DNA of 64,000 bases from Pyronema omphalodes (taxonomy: Eukaryota > Ascomycota > Pezizomycetes > Pezizales > Pyronemataceae): positions 310,001-374,000 of the forward strand of contig JAJJXM010000001.1 of the NCBI GenBank assembly GCA_024516155.1, read 5' to 3'. Below the pieces are notes generated by a model. That model was not told the DNA's origin. It did not search any database and worked only from the letters and a program-made list of their open reading frames with translations. The position numbers and the translations under genes are program-made. Each line of letters begins with the position of its first letter. Positions within the stretch are counted from its first letter, which is position 1. Positions 55,401 through 64,000 of this stretch are shown one piece after another.

Positions 55401-55972
55401 GACTGAACTCGGATGGGTGGCTTCAATTGGTTTACTGTCTGTTCAAACGAAAGAAAAGAGCCTCGTTCTATATTCTCAAGTAACTATCACTTGTCATGTT
55501 TAAATTTCCTCTGAACATAGACGCCATTATGTTTTTGTCAAACCCTATTTTCGTATTTCAATCCCAACCACAAAGCTCAAAATATTTCCAGAAAATTCCA
55601 AACATTTATTACCAATTACCACATAAATTGATTACTCATTCCAACAATCCTCCTCTATATCCAGTACTAAAGAGTGTCTTGTCCAAGACCCTCAAGATCC
55701 TGAACCTATTTGTAGTTGCTTTTTAAAAAGTGTTTAAAACCATATTAATCCCCATCCAACTTCCAGATCTTCCTCTAACATCCAGCCTTATCCAATCCTC
55801 CGACAGCAAATCCAACTATTCATCCACCATATCCATATCTCCCCAACCTCAGCCCAGCTATCTTATCCCCCGCGATCCCCACTACACCCCCGCTCCTTTC
55901 AGCTGGCCCCAACTACCCCACATCCCCAAAATCCCCTATCAAGCGCAATCAAGCGAAAATGCTTATCACCGC
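52499..55972. repeat. Gene-poor 3.5-kb stretch with many short tandem repeats
   Basis: No gene is supported on either strand. Local arrays: GATGTC/GACGTC 52735-52760; GTAGAACCTAGAACCTAG 52931-52955; ATGGT(ATGGT)n 53053-53077; ATAGCAYCAT-like units 53240-53325; CATATGTATGG x3 53842-53878; TTGATC x4 54653-54677; TTATTGACG x3 followed by TGTGTTACT x3 54721-54780; ACCAACT(C/T) x4 54829-54858. Unit length and sequence differ from array to array, so this is not a single satellite family. Confidence 0.85.
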
Positions 55973-56302
55973 TTATCTACGCTGGCAGTAAGCGCGCTCA
56001 GGGTAATCACACCACTGGTGGTGAGGGGCGTAGTGAAGACCCTTAGGACAGTTAATCTTAACCGGTCCACGGGGTCCACACTTCCAGAAGATAGAGCAGT
56101 CGTTGCTATCCTTAAGAAGAGTGTGGCGATCCTCGCGCCAGGGAGGGCAACTGTGTTATTTGTCAGCTATCTTGGTTTTATGAAGTGCTTTTATGGAAGC
56201 GGATGAAAGGTAAATTGGAAGGTAGACTCACACTCCGACTGCGGCTCCCATAGCGGAGGAGGTGAAGGCAATGGTAGCGATGAAGATGGTGGAGAACTGC
56301 AT
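55973..56302 (-). CDS. Small secreted chitin-binding protein (CBM14 / peritrophin-A type), copy 1
   Basis: Two exons on the minus strand: 56232-56302 and 55973-56150 (81-nt intron, GTGAGT donor), giving 82 aa. Signal peptide MQFSTIFIATIAFTSSAMG, then AAVGV and one chitin-binding type-2 domain: CPPWREDRHTLLKDSNDC, FWKCGPRGPVKINC, HYAPHHQWCDYPERAYC, with six cysteines in the CBM14 spacing. Such domains bind chitin; in some fungi they shield the wall from chitinases. The mature protein is about 63 aa and is almost only the domain. It is a paralogue of the + strand gene at 57586-57927: same exon lengths, same intron phase. A TATATAAA element at 56422-56429 lies about 120 bp upstream of the ATG. 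The apparent plus-strand frame across it is only its antisense. Confidence 0.9.
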
Positions 56303-57585
56303 TTTGATATTGGTTGGTTGTTTGATTGGATGAGAAAAGAGTGGATTGGTTTGTTAAGATGAGAGGAAAGACTGGGAAGCTATTGTTGATGAGGAATAAG
56401 ATCGACGGGATGAAGAGGGGTTTATATACATCATTACATCTTCTCCTGAGGCATCTAAAGATACATTCCTCGTTTCCACATTCATCAGAAACGGCTTCAG
56501 AAGGTTCCGAGTCTGTATCATGTTTACAAGCAATAGAAAGCCACACACACAGACAACCCCCCCTGGAGCTAGCCTTAATAGCCCTAAACCCTACCGCCAC
56601 CTCATTCTATCTCTCAAGCCACAGGCAAGAACGCCACCGCTTTGTTTATATCCTGATTTGGAATGCGGAATATAGTTATCGATACTCGGTACTAGATGAT
56701 ATGCACTCATGGTATCATGAAAACTGCAGTCCTGATATTAACCAAATAATGATGGGGACGATAAACAACCGCAAATAGAACCGGCGCAGTTGCGGCACTC
56801 TTCACTTTCGTATATAGTTCTTAAAATACTTTTTTCTGTAACCAGTAAGGCTATGTATCTACTCATTTAAACAACCCCTCCAAACATCCAATATCACAAA
56901 TCAATCCCCAATCCAGGGAAAGCACTCCATAAGACCACCCCATAAATCCCCATAATCCTCCGCCCCATATCCTATAATCCTCCAATTAGAATCTCCAACA
57001 CTCCTCAAACACCCCCAATCTACGCACGTCAATGCGCACCACCAGACAAACATCCGGGCACCATAATTCAGGTTCACGAAACAGCCACTTTCAACGCCAC
57101 AAGGGTTGCGGACCAAGCGCGGGGGGCGCAAAGGGCGTATAAACATCACAGCGGGAGCTAGGAGTTGACCGCTTTTCGGCGTTGTGGTGGTGGAGCTTTA
57201 GAGTCAGCCACAGGAAGCACTTTACTAGCGGGAGATCACAGCGGGCGATCGAAGCGCTTCGAGTGATGAGTCATGATACGTTATACATCAACGTGCGGCG
57301 CTTGAAGATGTCTGAAAACGTCTGATACTGTGAACAGACGCAACGAGGCTTGATGAAGTTCAGCAATGCTAGGAAACATCCGATGAATCTTGGCAGGGTC
57401 CGACAAGGCCCCAAGAAGATGGTAAAACAAAAGGCCTGGAACTGATCAAAGCGTTTGCTCTTGAGAAGGATATTTAAGACTGCCGTCGCCCCGTCTATCT
57501 TATTCTTTATCCAACAGCTTCTCAGTCTCTCATTCCAACAACTAATCAACACTCTTTAATCAACCAACCAACAATCATCTTCAAA
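56303..57585. promoter_or_regulatory. Divergent upstream region of the two chitin-binding genes
   Basis: About 1.28 kb between the two ATGs. Near the left gene, TATATAAA on the minus strand at 56422-56429; near the right gene, GATATTTAAGAC at about 57468-57479. Both start sites have a CA-rich leader (ACCAACCAACAATCAT type) before AAAATGCAGTTCTC. No further gene is supported. Confidence 0.6.
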
Positions 57586-57927
57586 ATGCAGTTCTCTACT
57601 ATCGCTATTGCTACCATTGCTTTCGCTTCCTCCGCTCTTGGAGCTGCTGTCGGAGTGTAAGTTTCTCTTCTTTCTTCTCTCCTCTTCCGGACTCCAATGG
57701 AATATAAAATGGTTGGGATAATTAAATGGTTGCTGACTTGGTATTATAGCTGCCCTCCCTTCCGTGAGGACCGTCACACTCTCCTCAAGGACTCCCACGA
57801 CTGTGGTGTCTTCTGGAAGTGTGGACCCCGCGGACCTGTCAAGATCAACTGCCCTCCTGGTCTTCACTACGCTCCTCACCACCAGTGGTGTGACTACCCT
57901 GAGCGCGCTTACTGCCAGCGCAAGTAG
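57586..57927 (+). CDS. Small secreted chitin-binding protein (CBM14 / peritrophin-A type), copy 2
   Basis: Two exons: 57586-57656 and 57750-57927 (93-nt intron), giving 82 aa. Signal peptide MQFSTIAIATIAFASSALG; mature domain CPPFREDRHTLLKDSHDC, VFWKCGPRGPVKINC, PPGLHYAPHHQWC and DYPERAYCQRK with the six cysteines of the CBM14 fold. It differs from copy 1 at only a handful of positions in the mature part (W/F, N/H, SI/GV, K/P and the last residue). The intron splits a Val codon after GT in both copies. The promoter has an ATATTTAAG element about 115 bp upstream. Likely secreted or wall-bound; target chitin of its own wall, of prey or of arthropods cannot be decided. Confidence 0.92.
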
Positions 57928-58187
57928 ATCTTGCCGCCTGTATAGCCAAGGGTGACGGGTGCTCGAGGGATGGGGTGGTGGAACAAGAGCTGTGGGAAGG
58001 ATGGAAAGATATAAGGAGGGGAGGAGAGAAGGAAGGAGGACTAGATGGATATAGAGCTATGGGAAATAAGGAGTAATAAGGACTATAATTACAAGTAATA
58101 AATATGTTTTGGAATTCTGGACATTTTTTGTTCGAGTGATATCATGTGATTAAACCTCGAATTGGAGAGACGCTGCTCAAAACTTGT

Positions 58188-59199
58188 TTATTTTTTGCCG
58201 ACCTCCACTATTCTAATCTCGGTTCCGACAGTGTACCAGAAAATGGTTTTCTCGGGTCTCTGATATACAGTCTCCTTGTACGTCAAGCCCATTTGTTCTG
58301 TTATCCATTAGCATCCATCAGCATCCACTCCCCTTCATCACCAGGGCCACGGCAATGAAGTACTCACCACAACTCTCCCTCATAACCCTAAAAGTCTCCT
58401 CATTGCGAATAGTTGCACTGATGACAACCCTCGCTTTCGGATTCTTCCTCAATAAATCGGCCAACTCTTGAACCAAGAATGGAATAACAGTTGCATCATA
58501 AGTCACATCCGCCCCCAGAACCAAATCCGCGCCAACTGCAGCTTCCTGCGCCCACCATCTCTGCTCTACCCTCATCACATCCTGCAGTCCATTTAGTTCT
58601 ACCGTCTTCCTCAACCCTTCACAAACCCCTTCATCGCCATCAGTCGCTAATATATCCTTCACTCCCAATCTAGCCGCTATCAACGCCACCAACCCTGTTC
58701 CTGTTCCCAATTCTAGAATTCGATCCGTTGGCACAGGGGGATTCTGTAGTAGCCATTCTCCAAGCGCCAAAGCCGCTTCCCAAGTTCTTAACCCGGTTGT
58801 CCCCAACCCAGAGATAAGGTGTGGGTTCTCTAGTATAGTAATCGGCAAGAGATTTTCGGGTAACGTGTAGGTAACGTGGGATTTTTGAGTTGGATCGGCG
58901 GGTTTATTTGGGACAAAAAGGAGCTCGGTGTAGAGTTCGAGGAGGTCGGAATTGACTTCAACTTCTTCTCCGTCGGAAGTCTCGATAGCATTAATGAGCC
59001 ATTTTAAGAAGCGGCGGGTGTAAGCAGGTGGTGGAGGATAGGAAGATGCGGAGGGAGAGAAGAGAGCGTCATAGAGAGCTTCCTGTAACTCGGGGCGGTG
59101 GAGGATTGAAGCTGGGGGTGACGTGATGATGCGGGGCTCAATTAGTTGGAAGTACTGTCCCTTCAATGTGTGAACGGCGGCGGCGATTTCATCGTTCAT
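58188..59199 (-). CDS. EFM3: EFM3/FAM86-type protein-lysine methyltransferase (eEF2)
   Basis: Two exons: 58368-59199 and 58188-58297 (70-nt intron), giving 313 aa. Family members trimethylate a lysine of elongation factor 2 using S-adenosylmethionine, in the cytosol. The FAM86-specific N-terminus is present (LKGQYFQLIEPRI, ILHRPELQEALYD and FLKWLINAIE-like blocks), then SAM motif I DRILELGTGTGLVALIAA (about residues 159-176), LATDGDE, and the LGADVTYD motif of methyltransferase family 16. The second exon restores the C-terminal strands: CGEQMGLTYKETVYQ, then TIFWYTVGTEIRIVEVGKK. Without it the frame ends in a short meaningless tail, so the intron is well supported (donor GTGAGT, acceptor AACAG). 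Assignment to EFM3 rather than a sibling enzyme is by the N-terminal FAM86-like region. Confidence 0.85.
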
Positions 59200-59485
59200 A
59201 TTTGCGGTAAAAGAGAAGGATGGGCGCGAGTTGAAGTCGTGGCTCGTGGGCGCGTAGGAAGATTTTTTGGAGCGGCCATTGATTGGGTTCCGATAGCGTG
59301 ATGTTCAGAGATGCGGGTGGGGGCGGGGTAGAAATAAGGTGCGGCTCTTTCGCTCCCGCTTTACGCCACCGGGGGAGCTTATGCGCCTTTGTTTAAGCTT
59401 TATGCAAGCGCGAAGTAGTTTGAATCTCAATATATTTCCTCAATCCTGCTAATATTACTGCTCTTACTCCTCCTCTTTCCTCGCC

Positions 59486-60163
59486 TTACCACTGTCTCCC
59501 ACCGAACATCCTCATTACCCTCTCTCTCTCCATCTTCATAACCGCAGAATCCACCAGGTACCTCGCATACGCCCTGTGCAATCTCTTCGTCCATTCTGGG
59601 ATTGTCTTCCCATCCCCAAATTCCCTGTAAAAATGCACACTCGCCCAACCAACCTCTGTAGTCTCCATCTCTTCCGTATACTTGACTATCCACTCATGCC
59701 TCCCTCCTGTCATTAACCTCCATGGATATTTCCACCGAGCCAACTTCTCAAAGAACCTTACAGTCGAATCTGGTAATTCCCAGTCTACTAACAACCCTTC
59801 GTCATCGCTGGGTACACGGACAACGTTGAAAATGCCATTTAGAAGCTTTTGACCGGAGTAGAAACCTTTGGATCCAACATCTGGGGGTTCAGAACCAAAG
59901 AAACGGCTTTCGAGAACGAGAGCGGGAGTGGAGAGGAAGGTACGGGTCCAGGTATCAAGAGTGACAGGGGACGACCGCGCGGTTATGAGGAAGGCATCAT
60001 GAGCAGTGTGGCCAGGAGGAGGCGAAAGTAGGGCTAGGTTGGAAGGAGGGATGGGGGTTATGGGGTATCGACGTTCGAGGTCGCGGATTCGATGTTCGAC
60101 GTAGAAGCCGAGGGCAACGGTAGTAGCAGCGGAAATTATTAGCGGACCGCGGGGCAGAGGCAT
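59486..60163 (-). CDS. Conserved-looking hypothetical protein, 225 aa, N-terminal membrane anchor
   Basis: Single frame from ATG 60163. I do not recognise a family. Residues 1-23 (MPLPRGPLIISAATTVALGF) form a short hydrophobic anchor with basic flanks, compatible with mitochondrial inner-membrane or ER targeting, followed by YVEHRIRDLERRYP. The body has ordered aromatic-rich segments: SPVTLDTWTRTFLSTPALVLESRFF, FEKLARWKYPWRLMTGGRHEWIVKY and VGWASVHFYREFGDGKTIPEWTKRLHRAYARYL. These look like conserved globular sequence rather than random frame. The C-terminus is basic (MKMERERVMRMFGGRQW). The absence of introns and the GC-rich coding sequence match its neighbours. Function unknown. Confidence 0.7.
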   Translation of the reverse strand: MPLPRGPLIISAATTVALGFYVEHRIRDLERRYPITPIPPSNLALLSPPPGHTAHDAFLITARSSPVTLDTWTRTFLSTPALVLESRFFGSEPPDVGSKGFYSGQKLLNGIFNVVRVPSDDEGLLVDWELPDSTVRFFEKLARWKYPWRLMTGGRHEWIVKYTEEMETTEVGWASVHFYREFGDGKTIPEWTKRLHRAYARYLVDSAVMKMERERVMRMFGGRQW

Positions 60164-60583
60164 GTTGTGAATGAAGCTGTGATGTTAGAAGCTCAGAGGT
60201 CGAGTGGTAAGGTTATTCCGAACATTATTAATTTCGGCATTATGGGGTGTTTTTGCCGCTGGTAGCCACAGACAAACCATAGGCAAAGGGATCCTAGTTT
60301 GTACCATGAGATCGTGGAGCCAGATCAGGAGATGCAAGTACGATGTACATACAGCTTCACCGGAACTCTTCAGGGATAAAGTTGTACGCTTTTTAGCATT
60401 AAACAAAAGAGACATTTTTTGGTAAAGAAAGCCAGCTCCGCTAACTAACCATCTATGACTAGATATCATCATTATAGCATACAAACCGTTATTCCGTATG
60501 GTATTCGAAAGAAAAGAAATGCGCCATCCCAATACAAAAACCGCAAAAAAGCAAATAATAATAAAGATTCAAAAAGGATATAT
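60164..60583. other. Region between the anchored hypothetical protein and RVB2
   Basis: 420 bp between the ATG of one minus-strand gene and the stop of RVB2. It should hold the promoter of the gene at 59486-60163 and the RVB2 3' UTR. No gene is supported. Confidence 0.55.
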
Positions 60584-62538
<1,955 letters not shown>

Positions 62539-64000
62539 ATGCCTACAACACAGCCTTTAGCATCCAAGGATCTTGCTTTGTTCCGCCAGATCATCAAATG
62601 CTACGAGCAGAAGCAGTACAAGAAGGGTCTGAAGTCTTGTGAGGTTGGTGACTACAGCCTTACATACCTTTGCTACCCCGTAGGTACTAAACATTATTGT
62701 AGCAACTCCTCAAGAAGGTTCCCAAGCATGGTGAAACTTTAGCGATGAAAGGATTGATTATCAATTCCATGGGCCGGACGGAAGAGGCTTTTGCGGTCGC
62801 GAAGGAGGCTCTACGATATGACATGAAGTCACATGTCTGTTGGCACGTTTACGGACTCATCCACCGTTCCCAGAAGAACTACCAGGAGTCAATCAAGGCC
62901 TATAAAATGGCTTTGAGATTTGAGCCCGAAAGCCAGCAAATCTTGAGGGATCTCTGTCTCCTCCAGATCCACATGCGCAACTACGAAGGATACGTCGAGA
63001 CCCGCAAGACTATTCTACAAACCCGCCCGAATTTGAGATCAAACTGGACGGCGGTTGCTATCGGAGAACACCTCGCTGGTCACTACGCTGCTGCGGAGAA
63101 AGTTTTGAACTCATACGAGGAGACATTGAAGGACTTGGTTATCCCTAAGGGGGACATTGAGCACTGGGAAGCTGCTCTTTACAAGAACCGGATAATTGCC
63201 GACTCAGGAGATTATGAGAGAGCCTTGGAGCACTTGCAAAGCATTCGTAAGAACGTGCTCGAAAAGGTTGCTTTGTTGGAATACAGAGCAGAATACTTGT
63301 TGAAGTTGGGTCGTATGGAGGATGCTGAGCAGGCCTACAGAGTGCTTTTGGACAGAAATCCTGAGAAGCGCGACTACTACGACGGGTTGGAGCAGGCTAT
63401 CGGAGTAAAGCCCGAGAACCGCAAGGAGGCCATGGCCATTTACGAGGAGTATGCCGAGAAGTACCCTCGTGCTGATGCTCCCCGTCGTGTTCCTTTGGAC
63501 TTCCTTGATGGTGATGATTTCCGGAAAGCTGCCGATACCTACCTGAAGGCCAAGCTCGAGAAGGGTGTTCCATCCACTTTCGCAAACATCAAGGCCTTGT
63601 ACGGCGATGAGGCTAAGCGTGCAACTATCTTTGAGCTTGTGAGCTCCTACCATGAGGCCCAGGAGAAGGAGGCTGCTGAAGCTAATGGGGCTGCTCCTTC
63701 AAAACTCAGACTCTGGAGCATTTACTTCCTTGCTCAGCACTACGACCACTACCGTACCCGGGACATGGAGAAAGCTTTGGCTCTCCTCAACAAGGGTCTT
63801 GAGCTGTCCCCCAAGACTCTCGAATACCACATGACTATTGCCCGTGTCTACAAGCACGCCGGTGATTTCGCAGCTGCTGCGAAGAAGATGGATGAGGCCA
63901 GAAGCCTCGACAAGAGCGACCGTTATATCAACACCAAGACCGCAAAGTACCAGCTCCGTAACGACCAGAACGAGGATGCTCTTAAGACCATGAGCCTTTT
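62539..64000 (+). CDS. NAT1: NatA auxiliary subunit Nat1/Naa15, N-terminal part
   Basis: Exon 1 is 62539-62643; exon 2 starts at 62703 (59-nt intron) and stays open to the window edge, so about 467 residues are visible of an expected 750-850. It anchors the NatA N-terminal acetyltransferase (with Ard1/Naa10) to the ribosome. The family's start is clear: LASKDLALFRQIIKCYEQKQ and YKKGLKSCE, joined to QLLKKVPKHGETLAMKGLII. Successive TPR helices follow (VCWHVYGLIHRSQKNYQESI, KAYKMALRFEPESQQILRDL), then YVETRKTILQTRPNLRSNW and LRLWSIYFLAQHYDHYRTRD. No frame break is seen. The 3' end lies outside the window. Confidence 0.93.

Noticed and set aside
55730..56206. Plus-strand frame of 158 codons
   Set aside because: Its second half is exactly antisense to the exon of the chitin-binding gene on the minus strand.

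Overview
The window is nuclear DNA of a filamentous ascomycete (Pezizomycotina). Protein-coding genes are broken by short introns with GT...AG ends and a CTAAC/CTAAT-like branch site. The conserved products are clearly fungal: a kynurenine-pathway dioxygenase with the rubredoxin-like tail, a Ybp1/Ybp2-like protein, TFIIIC Sfc6/Tfc6, a UreD-type urease chaperone and a Ctr copper transporter. Two small secreted chitin-binding proteins and several large low-complexity proteins are less usual. Class cannot be fixed from this sequence; an early-branching lineage such as Orbiliomycetes or Pezizomycetes is possible but is a guess. I see no rRNA, tRNA, CRISPR array, transposase or retroelement.

Layout, left to right. 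1-1014 is the 3' end of a spliceosome-disassembly factor (TFIP11/Ntr1). 2.2-6.8 kb holds two lineage-specific proteins, one a single-pass acidic repeat protein. 9.1-14.3 kb holds ribosomal eL33, a predicted mitochondrial protein with an RnpA-like core, the NAD-pathway gene BNA1 and a copper transporter. 15.8-22.2 kb is SEC7, the trans-Golgi ARF exchange factor. 22.2-25.0 kb is a gene-free block of simple repeats, including a long polypurine tract. 25.0-29.5 kb encodes a 1479-aa protein with a tandem 50-residue repeat.

29.7-36.6 kb holds UreD, a Ybp/glomulin-like protein, YOS1 and the TFIIIC subunit Tfc6. 37.9-42.3 kb holds a secreted RNase T2 and two unrecognised proteins. 43.4-50.2 kb holds ribosomal P2, SEC31 and eL42. 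51.1-52.5 kb is a membrane-anchored 2H phosphoesterase. 52.5-57.9 kb is gene-poor and rich in microsatellites, and carries a divergent pair of paralogous secreted chitin-binding (CBM14) proteins. 58.2-64.0 kb holds an EFM3-type methyltransferase, an unrecognised anchored protein, RVB2 and the 5' part of NAT1.

Functionally the window is mostly housekeeping: secretory traffic (SEC7 at the Golgi, SEC31 and YOS1 for ER-Golgi transport), translation (eL33, eL42, P2, eEF2 methylation, N-terminal acetylation), Pol III transcription, chromatin remodelling (RVB2) and splicing. There is no biosynthetic cluster. The features most worth a second look are the RnpA-like mitochondrial protein, the CBM14 gene pair, the two repeat proteins, the polypurine block flanked by two related sequences, and some unusual splicing (an 11-nt exon, an ATG-only exon and a stop-free intron with a NAGNAG acceptor). 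Several exons were rebuilt by hand from splice signals and family alignment; their coordinates are predictions.
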